A DNA stretch of 64,000 nt from an uncultured Aeriscardovia sp. (GTDB lineage: Bacteria; Actinomycetota; Actinomycetes; Actinomycetales; Bifidobacteriaceae): the NCBI GenBank assembly GCA_903789525.1, contig CAIFER010000001.1, positions 124,001-188,000 on the forward strand, in the 5' to 3' direction. Positions within the stretch are counted from its first letter, which is position 1. The number at the start of each line of letters is the position of its first letter. A program made the translations under genes and the position numbers. Below the pieces are notes generated by a model, which did not search any database, was not told the DNA's origin, and saw only the letters and a program-made list of their open reading frames with translations. Shown here in pieces: positions 17,691-27,578 of this stretch.

Positions 17691-19022
17691 ATGGCTCAGG
17701 TAACCAATTTCCGTGAGGCAGGTTTCCAGTCCGTGCTAGACGAGCTGGAGTGGAGAGGTCTCATTGCTCAGTCAACAGATCGTGATCGGTTGAAGAAGGC
17801 ACTCGATGGTGCTCCACTGAGCTTCTATTGTGGTTTTGATCCGACAGCGGCGTCGCTGCACATCGGCAATCTCGTACAGATTCTCGTTATGCGTCATCTG
17901 CAAGAGGCGGGTCATCATCCGTTCGTCCTCGTCGGCGGTGCAACGGGTCTGATTGGCGATCCGCGTCAATCTGGTGAACGAAAGCTCAATCCGGCAGCAA
18001 CGGTTCAGCAGTGGACCGAAAAGTTGCGCGCACAGATTGGGAAGTATTTGCGCACGGACGGGTCTAATCCGGCTGTTTTCCTCAATAATTACGACTGGAC
18101 GAGCAAACTTTCTGCCATTGATTTCCTGCGGGATGTTGGCAAGAACTTCCGAGTTGGGACGATGTTGTCGAAGGATATTATCGCTCGACGTATTAAGTCG
18201 GATGAGGGTATCTCCTTTGCAGAATTCAGTTATCAGATTCTGCAGGGCAATGATTTCTTGCATCTGTACGAGTCGCATCACGTCACGCTGGAGACCGGTG
18301 GAAACGATCAGTGGGGTAATCTCACGTCTGGTCTTGATCTCATTCGTCACGTTCATGGTGTCGATGTCAATGTCATGACGAGCCCGATCATCACCGATTC
18401 GCAGGGCAAAAAGTTCGGTAAGTCAGAGGGCAATGCCATGTGGCTCAATCCGGACATGCTCAGCCCCTATCGCTTCTATCAGTTCTGGTTCAATCAGCCG
18501 GATGATCAGGTCATCAAGCTGCTGAAAGCATTCACATTCCTACCGAAAGCTCGCATTGAGCAGATTGCTGCTGATCAAAAGGCTGATCCGGGTGCGCGTG
18601 AAGCTCAGCGCATTTTGGCAGACGAGGTTACAAGCTTTGTGCATGGGCGCGAAGCAACAGATGAAGCAGTCGCCACATCGCAAGCGCTGTTTGGTCGTGG
18701 GAATACCACGTTGGATTCGATTGACGCTGACACGCTTGAAGCTGCTCTTGATGGGCTGAAAAATGTGAAGGCTGCCGACGGATCACTCGAGTTTGCGCCA
18801 GCGCACGCAGGTGAGGGGATTGCGAAGGCTGCTCACGATGCAGGTCTCTTCCCTTCCATTTCACAGGCGATTAAAGCCGTTCGTCAGGGCGGTGTGTATC
18901 TCAATAACGTTCGAGTTTCTGACCCTGACCAGAAACTGACAGAAAACGATTTCCTCGGCGGTCGATTTGTGTTAATTCGCCGTGGTAAGAAGTCACTCGC
19001 AGCTTTGGAGGCTCGTCAATGA
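17691..19022 (+). CDS. tyrS: Tyrosyl-tRNA synthetase
   Basis: Class I synthetase that charges tRNA-Tyr. The 443-residue protein has the HIGH-type signature HIGN at residues 57-60, the tyrosine-binding region [11 protein letters not shown], and the KMSKS-type loop KFGKS at 241-245. A C-terminal S4 RNA-binding domain follows (about 375-443, [17 protein letters not shown]). Upstream 17593-17690 contains no T-box. Its stop overlaps the start of the next gene by four bases (ATGA), suggesting translational coupling. Confidence 0.96.
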   Translation: MAQVTNFREAGFQSVLDELEWRGLIAQSTDRDRLKKALDGAPLSFYCGFDPTAASLHIGNLVQILVMRHLQEAGHHPFVLVGGATGLIGDPRQSGERKLNPAATVQQWTEKLRAQIGKYLRTDGSNPAVFLNNYDWTSKLSAIDFLRDVGKNFRVGTMLSKDIIARRIKSDEGISFAEFSYQILQGNDFLHLYESHHVTLETGGNDQWGNLTSGLDLIRHVHGVDVNVMTSPIITDSQGKKFGKSEGNAMWLNPDMLSPYRFYQFWFNQPDDQVIKLLKAFTFLPKARIEQIAADQKADPGAREAQRILADEVTSFVHGREATDEAVATSQALFGRGNTTLDSIDADTLEAALDGLKNVKAADGSLEFAPAHAGEGIAKAAHDAGLFPSISQAIKAVRQGGVYLNNVRVSDPDQKLTENDFLGGRFVLIRRGKKSLAALEARQ

Positions 19023-20707
19023 GCGATCAGAACGGTCATCAGACCCATTCCAATTCAAATTCACATGCCAACCATTCGGGCGGACATTTCTCCCATCGTC
19101 CGGGTCGGCCAGGAAACCATTCGGGGCATTTTAACCACTCATCATCCCACTCGTATTCGGGTGGATTCCATGGCCGTGGGCACGGCACAGGATCTGGTGC
19201 CGGTTCATCACACGGATCCCACTCATTTGGCGGATCCCGTCGGTCAGGCGGTTTCCACTCTCACAACTCGCGCAACGGTTTCAACAGCCATAACGGGCGT
19301 AATGGTCATAACGGTCACAACGGAGAGCGGCACGAAGGGTACTTCGATCGCCAGCGGGACGATAATCCGTTTTCATATGGACCGCGGTCACGTCGAGGAT
19401 CGGAAGGGCGGAACTTCCACCGTGATTCCGATCGCTCACACAACTCAGATCGCTTCCATAAGGGCGGAAACTTCCACAGAAACGGTGATTTCCACCACAG
19501 TGGTGACTTCCACGGTAGACATGACTTCCACCGGGGCGGTGGCTTCCACAAAGGCGGCTTCCATCCACAGGGGCATGGCAATCCGCGTTATCAGCATGGC
19601 AACGAAGAGGGCGGATATCGCCGTGAAGGTGGTTTCCACCGTGAAGGCGGTTACCATTCTGACCGCGATCGTCAGCGCAAATACGGTCGTCCAGAGGTCT
19701 ACTCCGTCCATACCGACGCTCGCAGTGGTTCTCGCTTTAGCCACGGTCCACAGCGCAATTCCGACGGTTCTATCTCGTATCCATCGCAGAACCCGTACAC
19801 AGCACGTCGCCCAGGTGAGCCGAAGATGCCTCGTGGTTTGACGTGGAGCATGCTGTCTTCTGATGACAAGCGTCGTCTGCGTGGGCTGAGCAAGGAGCAT
19901 GCAGAGAATATCGGTCTGCACATTCTGGCTGCCTATGAGCTTGAACAGACAGATCCACAAGCTGCTCTCGATCATGCGAAGTGGGCGGCGCATCAGGCAT
20001 CTCGTGTGGATATTGCCCGTGAGTGCCTCGCATTTGTCGCCTATCGGCAGGGTGATTATCAGCTGGCGGAACGCGAATTCAAGACAGCGTATCGCATGAA
20101 TGGGCAAAAGGATTACTTGCCGTTCATCGCCGATTGTGAGCGCGGACAAGGTCATCCGCAGAAGGCCATCGAATTGGCACTGTCTGATGAGTGTAAGGAC
20201 CTCGAAGGCGAGACGAAGTTTGAAATGATGCTCGTCTTCGCAGGTGCATATGCGGATCAAGGCGATTATGACCAAGCGTTGAAGATCGTCCGCACACTTC
20301 GGAAGGTCCGTAATCTGCCGGGTGAGTACCGCATGCGTGCGATCCAGGCTGAGCAGAATTTCCTCGATGCCGCTGGACAAGAGGCAGCTTCGCAGGCACT
20401 TGATTCGCAAGCTGAGTCCTTAGAAGACGAGTTTGCCATTCATGATGACGATAATCCGGAAAATGATCTGCATGACACAGATATTGAGGATCTGAGTGAA
20501 GCTGACGATTCAAACTTGGCGACGATTGGTCTGACATTCCATCAGCTAGCGGACGAGCAGCGCGATGAGCGTGAAGCTGAAGAACGCGAGGCTGAGGAAC
20601 AGGACGAGGACCGCTCTGACGCGCACGATGGCGATATCGCTGTCACGAGCAATGACGACGAGAACACTGTGAAGAAAGCCGAGTCCTCTGAGGAATCGCA
20701 TGACTGA
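19019..20707 (+). CDS. His/Gly/Ser-rich protein with TPR-like domain and acidic tail
   Basis: A 562-residue protein in three parts. Residues 1 to about 270 are strongly biased to His, Gly, Ser, Asn and Arg with recurring GGFH, HNGHN and FHRGG units. Residues about 280-455 are helical and repeat-like ([62 protein letters not shown]), fitting tetratricopeptide repeats. The tail from about 465 is very acidic (Asp/Glu runs). No signal peptide or membrane segment is seen, so it is likely a cytoplasmic scaffold. Overlap with tyrS by four bases and with the HAD gene by eight suggests an operon. The His-rich region could bind metal or RNA; this is inference. Confidence 0.8.
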   Translation: MSDQNGHQTHSNSNSHANHSGGHFSHRPGRPGNHSGHFNHSSSHSYSGGFHGRGHGTGSGAGSSHGSHSFGGSRRSGGFHSHNSRNGFNSHNGRNGHNGHNGERHEGYFDRQRDDNPFSYGPRSRRGSEGRNFHRDSDRSHNSDRFHKGGNFHRNGDFHHSGDFHGRHDFHRGGGFHKGGFHPQGHGNPRYQHGNEEGGYRREGGFHREGGYHSDRDRQRKYGRPEVYSVHTDARSGSRFSHGPQRNSDGSISYPSQNPYTARRPGEPKMPRGLTWSMLSSDDKRRLRGLSKEHAENIGLHILAAYELEQTDPQAALDHAKWAAHQASRVDIARECLAFVAYRQGDYQLAEREFKTAYRMNGQKDYLPFIADCERGQGHPQKAIELALSDECKDLEGETKFEMMLVFAGAYADQGDYDQALKIVRTLRKVRNLPGEYRMRAIQAEQNFLDAAGQEAASQALDSQAESLEDEFAIHDDDNPENDLHDTDIEDLSEADDSNLATIGLTFHQLADEQRDEREAEEREAEEQDEDRSDAHDGDIAVTSNDDENTVKKAESSEESHD

Positions 20708-21833
20708 AACAGCTACACCCACGCAATCAGCCCAACCGGCTCGACCAGTCGCATTACTGTCAAGCCAGAAGCCCCTCTGCGAGCAATATCAATTGGCGCT
20801 TCTCGACCTTGACGGTGTGATTTACCGCGGCAAAAATCCTGTCGAGTTTGCCGCACAGTCCGTCTCGAAGGCTGCCGACGCTGGTATGACGATTACGTAC
20901 ACGACGAATAATCCGTCTCGTTTTCCACAAGTGGTGGCCGCACAGATCAAAGGTTTCGGGCTCGAATGTCGGCCGCAGCAGGTGATTACCTCGGCAATCG
21001 TCGCTGCACGCATGCTCTCACAACGCATTCCGCACGGGTCAAAAGTTCTTGTCGTCGGTGGGGAGCACCTGAAGAGTGAAGTGCATGGACAGGGCTTTGA
21101 GGTTGTCGACTCAGCGAAAGATCATCCGGCTGCTGTCTTGATGGGCTGGTTCCCTTCGATTGGATGGCCGCAGCTCGCTCAGGCGTGTTTTGCGATTGAG
21201 GCAGGCGCACAGTTCTTCTGCACGAATCATGACACGACTCTTCCGCGTGAGTACGGTCTGACTCCAGGGATCGGGACGTTTGTCAATGCGGTGGCAGCTG
21301 CGACGGGACGGCAACCAGCTGCTATGGCTGGGAAACCTGAATCGGCGATGTATGACGTCGAGCGCGATATCAATGCGCAGGGAAGTCATAAACTCGTTCC
21401 GGTCAAGCAGTCACTGCCGATCGGCGATCGATTGGATACGGATATTGAGGCTGCAAACCGTGGTGGGTACGATTCGCTGTGCGTGTTAACAGGTGTGAGC
21501 CATGCGCGCGATTTGTTGCTCGCGGGACCATTGCTTCGCCCGACGTATATTTCTCGTGATTTGCGTGGATTGCTGGAACAGCATCATGCGCCGACGCTAG
21601 GTGAAGACGGTTCATGGCATTTGCGAGGGTGGACAGCGCGGATTGTTGCCACCACGCACGATGATCACAGTGATCAGTCTGCTCAGGCTCAGCTGATTGT
21701 GACGCGCGATCACGATCAGAAGGATCCGCGCAATTCGATAGATGCGCTGCGCGTGAGCTGTCAGGCTGCGTGGGCGTATGCGGACAGTGGTCACGATCCG
21801 TACCGTCTCGCGTTGCCGGATTTTGATTTGTGA
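20700..21833 (+). CDS. HAD-IIA family hydrolase
   Basis: Haloacid-dehalogenase-type phosphatase of the NagD-like IIA subfamily. Motif I DLDGVIYRG is near residues 38-46, motif II includes TTNN near 67-70, the cap domain holds the MGWFPSIGWPQL region, the motif III lysine lies in AGKPESAMYD, and motif IV is GDRLDTDIEAA. The C-terminal part beyond about residue 290 is an extension seen in actinobacterial members. The substrate is unknown. Start overlaps the preceding gene. Confidence 0.87.
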   Translation: MTETATPTQSAQPARPVALLSSQKPLCEQYQLALLDLDGVIYRGKNPVEFAAQSVSKAADAGMTITYTTNNPSRFPQVVAAQIKGFGLECRPQQVITSAIVAARMLSQRIPHGSKVLVVGGEHLKSEVHGQGFEVVDSAKDHPAAVLMGWFPSIGWPQLAQACFAIEAGAQFFCTNHDTTLPREYGLTPGIGTFVNAVAAATGRQPAAMAGKPESAMYDVERDINAQGSHKLVPVKQSLPIGDRLDTDIEAANRGGYDSLCVLTGVSHARDLLLAGPLLRPTYISRDLRGLLEQHHAPTLGEDGSWHLRGWTARIVATTHDDHSDQSAQAQLIVTRDHDQKDPRNSIDALRVSCQAAWAYADSGHDPYRLALPDFDL

Positions 21834-21842
21834 GGCTGTCAG

Positions 21843-22151
21843 ATGGCAGAGCACAGAGGGCAAGAATCCACACGGCACGAGTACACGCAGCAGAAGTTCG
21901 CAGGGCAAGAGTCAGTAGGGCAGCAGCAGGTGAAGAGTCCGAAAGATGGCTCTGGTGACGTCCGCAATCAGGCTCATGATGCGGAAGATATCGCGTCTGT
22001 GTTGAAGAGCCCACAGATGAAGGATGTCTTGTCTCACTATCCGGAACTTGCACAGTTGAAGACAGCTACTGATGAGCAGCAAGAACAGATTTTCGCTCAC
22101 GTCGTCGAACAGTTGAAAACGGAACTCGATCAGGCGACATCTCAGTCATGA
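21843..22151 (+). CDS. Small hydrophilic protein of unknown function
   Basis: A 102-residue protein with a Gln/Glu/His-rich first half and a helical second half (ASVLKSPQMKDVLSHYPELAQL, EQIFAHVVEQLKTELDQ). No family is recognised. Its position, nine bases after the HAD gene and overlapping the next start by four bases, supports it as a real gene translated with its neighbours. Confidence 0.6.
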   Translation: MAEHRGQESTRHEYTQQKFAGQESVGQQQVKSPKDGSGDVRNQAHDAEDIASVLKSPQMKDVLSHYPELAQLKTATDEQQEQIFAHVVEQLKTELDQATSQS

Positions 22152-22969
22152 CGCGTCGAAATATGATCCGAACAGACAGCACGTTTGGAGATAACACGTT
22201 TTCTGACGGCTCTGAACGGCTTGATCGCGCTCTCGTCACTCGCAAGCTTGTTGGATCTCGAACGCGCGCACAGCGCCTCATTTCTCACGGTGATGTCACC
22301 GTGAACGGAAAGGTTGCGCGAAAGGCGTCCGAAAGTGTTTTCCCAGACGATCGTCTTGCCGTTGCAGCGGATGCGTCGCACTACGTTTCGCGTGGTGCAC
22401 ACAAACTCATCGGTGCACTGACGGTTTTTGAGCCGCGTGGTTTGGCGTCTCCTGCCGGACGCATTTGTTTGGATATCGGTGCTTCGACAGGCGGTTTTAC
22501 GCAAGTTTTGCTCGAAAATGGAGCACGGCAGGTGCTGGCACTTGATGTGGGGCATGGTCAGTTGGCGCCTGTTCTTGCTCGCGATCCGCGCGTCGTCAAT
22601 ATGGAGGGCATCAATATACGCGATGTCACCGCTTCCGACTTACCAGCGTGCCCGAAGTACATCGTTTCAGATGTTTCATTTATTTCGCTGACGTATGTGA
22701 TCCCTGTCATTGCGCGTCTGTGTACTAATTCGACAGGCGTGGGGAGTGAGCCGACTGAAATTATCCTGCTCATTAAACCGCAATTTGAGGTTGGAAAGGG
22801 TCGGCTCGGTAAGAACGGGATTGTCACTGATCCGACACTTCGTGAAAAGGCGCGGAAGACAGTGATTGCGTGCGCAGAGCGGTATGGCTTGAAAGTGTGC
22901 GGATGCGTTGATTCCCCGATCGAAGGCGAGCATGGGAATCGCGAATATCTTCTCTGGTTACGCGGGTAG
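22148..22969 (+). CDS. tlyA: TlyA-family rRNA 2'-O-methyltransferase
   Basis: Fusion of an N-terminal S4 RNA-binding domain (about residues 18-85: RLDRALVTRKLVGSRTRAQRLISHGDVTVNG) and an FtsJ-type Rossmann methyltransferase domain (SAM motif DIGASTGGFTQVLLENGA near 101-118). TlyA proteins methylate ribose in 16S and 23S rRNA and can affect capreomycin susceptibility; the older name hemolysin A is misleading. The 273-residue length is normal. The TlyA-NAD kinase-RecN order is classical in actinobacteria, although here 217 bases separate tlyA from nadK. Confidence 0.92.
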   Translation: MTRRNMIRTDSTFGDNTFSDGSERLDRALVTRKLVGSRTRAQRLISHGDVTVNGKVARKASESVFPDDRLAVAADASHYVSRGAHKLIGALTVFEPRGLASPAGRICLDIGASTGGFTQVLLENGARQVLALDVGHGQLAPVLARDPRVVNMEGINIRDVTASDLPACPKYIVSDVSFISLTYVIPVIARLCTNSTGVGSEPTEIILLIKPQFEVGKGRLGKNGIVTDPTLREKARKTVIACAERYGLKVCGCVDSPIEGEHGNREYLLWLRG

Positions 22970-23186
22970 AAGAAAATAGCGGAAGAGTGACCGGCCTAGT
23001 CGTTGTTTTTTCGGGTTATCCACAGGTACGTGCCGGTTACAAGTCCCGTTATGAGTGGGCAACTGCACGAGTGAAAGACGATCCGTGCACAATACGTTGA
23101 GGAAATGACAGGCCAGAGCGATCTTCTAAAATCGGAAGGGCGGAGTTTCCAGCAGTAACGGCGAATTGCACCAAGGAGGCAACACG

Positions 23187-24119
23187 ATGAGCACACGGAG
23201 AGTTCTCGTTGTCACACGGCCAGATATTAAGGATCGCAATGGTGTCATTCGCTCAGTGTGCGATCAGCTCACAAAGGCCGGGGTAGAAGTTCAGCTGATT
23301 GACCAGTTGCCTCTTGCCTCGTTTGGAGAATGGAAAGCCGCGTGTGTTGATTCGGATGTAGAACTGGTGCTCGTTCTCGGTGGTGATGGAACGATTCTGG
23401 GTGCTGCGGAACTTGTCAAAGGAACGCATATTCCGATTTTGGGTGTCAACATGGGGCACGTCGGTTTTCTTGCGGAATTTGAAGAATTCCAAGTGCGCGA
23501 AGCAATTGAGCGAGTGATTGCGCGAGATTACCAGATTGAGGAGCGCACATTAGCTGACGTGAAAGCGTATGTGCCTGGGCGCGATGAGCCGTTGCATGAT
23601 TGGGCGCTCAATGAGGTCACCATTGAAAAGGCTGACCGAGGAAAGATGGTCGAGCTAGGCGTCAAGATTGACGGTACAGAAGTCAATTCATTCCTTGCAG
23701 ATGGTGTCGTTGTTTCCACACCGACCGGGTCAACGGCGTACGCGTTTTCGGCAGGTGGCCCGATCGTGTTCCCAGGAGTGCAATGTTTGGAGCTTGTGCC
23801 GATTGCTGCTCATGCTCTCTTTGGACGCCCGATTTTGATTGGTCGATCATCGCAATTTTCTATTGACATTCTTTCGGATTCGGTCTCGGAAGGATGGGTT
23901 GCGTGTGACGGCAGGAGGACGGCTCCACTCCCACGTGGCACGCGCGTCGTCGTTTCCACGTGTAAAGACAAGCTTCGCCTGGCGCATCTCTCCGAGGTTC
24001 CGTTCTCACGTCGTCTCGTTTCGAAGTTCAATTTGCCAGTGAACGGATGGCGGAATGCACATTTGAAGACGAATCAGCGCACATATGCGCGTGTTCCTCA
24101 CGAGACTGGAAAGAAATAG
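23187..24119 (+). CDS. nadK: NAD kinase
   Basis: Phosphorylates NAD to NADP. The 310-residue protein shows the catalytic GGDGT motif at 65-69, the NMGHVGFLAEFE segment, and the glycine-rich TPTGSTAYAFSAGGPIV motif. The start ATG 23187 is preceded by AAGGAGG, and the gene ends nine bases before recN. The 217 bases upstream hold no gene and presumably contain a promoter. Confidence 0.95.
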   Translation: MSTRRVLVVTRPDIKDRNGVIRSVCDQLTKAGVEVQLIDQLPLASFGEWKAACVDSDVELVLVLGGDGTILGAAELVKGTHIPILGVNMGHVGFLAEFEEFQVREAIERVIARDYQIEERTLADVKAYVPGRDEPLHDWALNEVTIEKADRGKMVELGVKIDGTEVNSFLADGVVVSTPTGSTAYAFSAGGPIVFPGVQCLELVPIAAHALFGRPILIGRSSQFSIDILSDSVSEGWVACDGRRTAPLPRGTRVVVSTCKDKLRLAHLSEVPFSRRLVSKFNLPVNGWRNAHLKTNQRTYARVPHETGKK

Positions 24120-24128
24120 AGGGGTCGC

Positions 24129-25997
24129 ATGCTTGAAGAGTTAGAAGTTCGGCATCTCGGCCCAATCCAGAGTGCAGATGTCAAGCCAGCCGCTGGAATG
24201 ACGGCGATCACTGGTGAGACAGGCGCAGGCAAGTCGATGCTGTTGAGTGCTTTGAGTCTAATCCGCGGCGCTCAAGCGGATGCTCAGAAGGTGAGTGCTG
24301 GGCAAGAGAGCGCGTGGGCACAGGGCGTTTTTGACGTCTCAGCTCAGAGCTCGGCTGCACAAATTGCTCGCGGTGCCGGAACCGACCTGCAGGACGGACA
24401 ACTGTTTTTGGCGCGGACAGTGCCGGCGAAAGGTCGATCACGCGCGATTCTCAATGGGCATACGGTTCCGCGGAGCATTTTGCATGCGCTCAGTGATGAG
24501 TTGGTGACGGTTCATGGTCAATCTGATCAGATTCGCTTAATTGCTCCATCCCGGCAGCGCGATTTCTTAGACCGATATGCTGCTGATGACGAATTGTTGT
24601 CCGATTATCAACAGGCTTTTCATGCTTTTAACGATGCGAATGCTGCATTGCAAAAGGTGACGGCCCAGCAAGCTCAGGCTCATCAGCGCGTTGATTATTT
24701 GCGTGATTCCATTTCTCAGATTGAGAAGGTCGATCCGCAACCGCATGAGGAAGACGATTTGCGAGAACAGCGCAGTCGCCTTGAGCATGTGCAGGAGATT
24801 CGCAGCGCACTCATGAAAGCATTGGCCGCGTTGGATCCAAGTGGTTTATCAGCAGATGACGATTCGGATGCATCCGATGGACCGTCTTCGGCCGTCGATC
24901 TGCTGGCCACTGCGCAAGAGGCATTGGAACAGTCGTCGACAGCACTGCCTGAGCTTGGGGAACTTGCTGATCAAATTGCGTCCTTGTCCTCTCAGCTGAC
25001 AGATATCGTTGCCCGCCTGTCTGATCTCGCTTCAGCCGATAACAGCCAGTCCATGAGCCTGGATGACATTAACGAGCGGATCCATGATTTGACTGAGCTC
25101 ACTCGTCGGTGGGGTCCCACGCTCGATGACGTGTTTGCATGGAAGAAGAAAGCACAGGCTGAGCTGGACACGCTCGATGCATCTCCAGCGCATTTGGCAC
25201 AGCTTAAAGCACAACGCAATCAAGCTCTCGCTCAAGCACAAAAGCGAGGGAAAGCACTTCATACTGCTCGTGTTGTTGCAGGAGAAAAACTGGCTAAGGA
25301 AGTCAACGCTGAGCTCACCTCACTCGCTTTTTCTGGTGCGCGTTTAACGGTGCGTGTCCATGCTCTCAGTGGGGAAGATGGGCTGACGAGTTCAGGAATC
25401 GATCACATTGCATTCCTCTTTTCTGCGTTCCCAGGCGCCCCGAGTAGGCCAATCGGTAAATCTGCTTCCGGCGGTGAGCTCTCACGCCTGATGTTGGCGC
25501 TGGAACTCGCTCTCGCTCGTTCGTTGAAAAACAGAACAGGTGCGGATCGCACGCTCAAGCAGGTAAAGAGTCAGACGAGCATTCCGAGCACATCTTCCTC
25601 TTCGCCAACGGCAGCGAAGGCACAAACAGCGCCAAATCCGCAGCTGACGTTCGTGTTCGATGAGGTAGATGCCGGTGTAGGTGGTGAAGCTGCAGTTGAA
25701 CTCGGGAAGCGTCTTGCGCAGCTTGCTCGCAGTTCTCAAGTCATTGTTGTCACGCATTTGGCGCAAGTGGCTTCATGGGCGGATGCGCAGTTTATCGTCC
25801 GAAAAGCTGCAACCGATACTACAGGGCAGCACGTCGTCACATCAGTCGAGCCGGTGACAGGTCAGGCACGAGTTGAAGAGATCGCACGTATGCTGTCAGG
25901 AACGGTGACAAAGCTATCGAAACAGCATGCTGCTCAACTTCTGTCAGAAAGTACACTTGAGGAGAAGAACAATGAAGGCAAGGAGCCGCGGATATGA
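24129..25997 (+). CDS. recN: DNA repair protein RecN
   Basis: SMC-like ATPase acting in recombinational double-strand break repair. Walker A GETGAGKSM is near residues 29-37. A long central coiled coil runs about 160-400, the signature SASGGELSRLMLALE is near 445, and Walker B TFVFDEVDAGVGGEAA lies near 507-522. Between signature and Walker B is a variable Ser/Thr-rich insertion (about residues 470-500). The 622-residue length is slightly above the usual 550-590. The stop overlaps the next start by four bases. Confidence 0.94.
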   Translation: MLEELEVRHLGPIQSADVKPAAGMTAITGETGAGKSMLLSALSLIRGAQADAQKVSAGQESAWAQGVFDVSAQSSAAQIARGAGTDLQDGQLFLARTVPAKGRSRAILNGHTVPRSILHALSDELVTVHGQSDQIRLIAPSRQRDFLDRYAADDELLSDYQQAFHAFNDANAALQKVTAQQAQAHQRVDYLRDSISQIEKVDPQPHEEDDLREQRSRLEHVQEIRSALMKALAALDPSGLSADDDSDASDGPSSAVDLLATAQEALEQSSTALPELGELADQIASLSSQLTDIVARLSDLASADNSQSMSLDDINERIHDLTELTRRWGPTLDDVFAWKKKAQAELDTLDASPAHLAQLKAQRNQALAQAQKRGKALHTARVVAGEKLAKEVNAELTSLAFSGARLTVRVHALSGEDGLTSSGIDHIAFLFSAFPGAPSRPIGKSASGGELSRLMLALELALARSLKNRTGADRTLKQVKSQTSIPSTSSSSPTAAKAQTAPNPQLTFVFDEVDAGVGGEAAVELGKRLAQLARSSQVIVVTHLAQVASWADAQFIVRKAATDTTGQHVVTSVEPVTGQARVEEIARMLSGTVTKLSKQHAAQLLSESTLEEKNNEGKEPRI

Positions 25998-26707
25998 CAG
26001 GTGATGAAAAGAAGAAAACAGAACCTGAAGTCACGCCGCCGCCAGAAGCACGTCAGGATCCGGATGATTGGTTGGCGATCACGAGTGAACGTTTGTCGCA
26101 AGTGCGGTACGTCTTCATGGTTCAGATTGAGGATGGAATTGTGTCAGCTCATTCTCGTGCAGCGCTTGAATATTCTGATGCCATTCTCATGGGATGGCCC
26201 GATTCAAACGCTTCATCGCTTCACCAGCCTGATGCTGATGAATTGACGCGAGTTCGCCGTTTAGGGCATGAAGTTGCAGTGCATCTCCAGTCGTTCCGTG
26301 TGGCCGAGAAGAACGATGAAACTGATGAAATGGCACGTCAGCTCATTGCTATTACGGACAAGATTGCAGCGATTCGCCGCACGTATCAACCGGATTTGCG
26401 TCTCCCGCATTTTGAAGAAATCAGTCATGTCGTTCGTGACGAGTGGGAAGAGGACATGGATCGAATTGGTGAGGTGACGGCTGCTTCGGCCGATCGTTTG
26501 CGTGATTCGATTCAAAAGAAGACGCAGGAAGAGCCGGGAGGTGAGAGTGATGAGGAACGACAGCGAGAGTCTCGACTTGCAGCACACGATATTCCAGATC
26601 CGCAAGGGCGCAAAGCTGGATGGGATCCCTTCAAAAACAATTCGCCCTCGCCCTCGTCATCGTCTTCGTCTTCATCCTCATCCTTACACTCGCATTCTGC
26701 TGCGTAA
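25994..26707 (+). CDS. Protein of unknown function, Ser-tract C-terminus
   Basis: A 237-residue hydrophilic, acidic protein with no recognised domain. The central part (about 25-165) is helical and contains DDWLAITSERLSQVRYVFMVQIEDGI; the C-terminus carries a run of ten Ser encoded by mixed TCG/TCT/TCA codons. It overlaps recN by four bases and ends 12 bases before nadD, so it is almost certainly expressed with them. Confidence 0.6.
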   Translation: MTGDEKKKTEPEVTPPPEARQDPDDWLAITSERLSQVRYVFMVQIEDGIVSAHSRAALEYSDAILMGWPDSNASSLHQPDADELTRVRRLGHEVAVHLQSFRVAEKNDETDEMARQLIAITDKIAAIRRTYQPDLRLPHFEEISHVVRDEWEEDMDRIGEVTAASADRLRDSIQKKTQEEPGGESDEERQRESRLAAHDIPDPQGRKAGWDPFKNNSPSPSSSSSSSSSSLHSHSAA

Positions 26708-26719
26708 GGAGTTTGTCAG

Positions 26720-27514
26720 ATGAGCGCTACGCAGAATACAGCACAAACACCGCAGATGGCACACGCGGCACACAACAGCGTGCGTGGCAGACTCGGTCCG
26801 CATATCCCTTCAAGTGTGGGAGGGGCGCTTGCAGAGGATGGTCGACGGCAAACACTGTGGCTGACCGAATCGGAGCGTGGTCACCATCATGCTCGGCCGC
26901 GCATTGGGATCATGGGTGGCACGTTTGATCCCATTCATATGGGCCATCTCGTTGCGGCGTCTGAGGTTGAGTGGAAGTTCGACCTTGATGAGGTCATTTT
27001 TGTGCCGACCGGTAGGCCTGTTTTTAAGCTGCATCAGCATGTCACAGATGCGGAAGACCGATATTTGATGACTGTCATCGCCACGTCATCGAACCCACGT
27101 TTTACCGTCTCGCGTGTTGATATCGACAGGCCCGGGGTCACATACACGATCGATACGCTGCGGGATATGCACCGGCTCTATCCAAATTGTGATTTGTTCT
27201 TCATCACCGGGGCAGACGCAATCGCCGAGATTTTCGAGTGGAAAGACGCCGATCAAATGTGGGATCTGGCTCACTTCGTGGCGGTCACTCGGCCTGGATA
27301 TCCGTCGGATTTGAGCAAATTGAAATTGCCACGCGGTGCCGTCGATATGCTTGAGATTCCAGCGCTCGCTATCAGTTCCACTGATGTGCGTCGCAGGGCG
27401 TCTCACGGAGAACCAGTCCGGTACCTCGTTCCAGAAGGTGTCGTCGAATACATCAATAAACACGGCCTGTATCGCTCTCATGTCAGCACTGATACAGAGC
27501 ATGTGTCGTCTTGA
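26720..27514 (+). CDS. nadD: Nicotinate-nucleotide adenylyltransferase
   Basis: Adenylyl transfer step of NAD synthesis. The core begins at [14 protein letters not shown] (residues 63-76), the nucleotidyltransferase motif with the HxGH pair. The substrate region ([15 protein letters not shown]) and the ISSTDVRRR motif near the C-terminus are also present. The 264-residue product carries an N-terminal extension of about 60 residues that is not part of the catalytic domain; a later in-frame start cannot be excluded, although none with a good ribosome site was found. Confidence 0.92.
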   Translation: MSATQNTAQTPQMAHAAHNSVRGRLGPHIPSSVGGALAEDGRRQTLWLTESERGHHHARPRIGIMGGTFDPIHMGHLVAASEVEWKFDLDEVIFVPTGRPVFKLHQHVTDAEDRYLMTVIATSSNPRFTVSRVDIDRPGVTYTIDTLRDMHRLYPNCDLFFITGADAIAEIFEWKDADQMWDLAHFVAVTRPGYPSDLSKLKLPRGAVDMLEIPALAISSTDVRRRASHGEPVRYLVPEGVVEYINKHGLYRSHVSTDTEHVSS

Positions 27515-27578
27515 ACCGGTAATGTGAGAGGCGATCGATTGATCGCGCTGACAACGAATCCAGTTGGGAGAGCACAGG

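Noticed and set aside
19065-20410. Long frames on both strands (258 and 321 residues) in the His-rich gene
   Set aside because: Repetitive composition opens all frames; the tyrS-overlapping frame has the TPR region and the ribosome coupling.
26640-26690. Phase-variable simple repeat in the Ser tract
   Set aside because: The units are mixed trinucleotides; slippage would not shift the frame.
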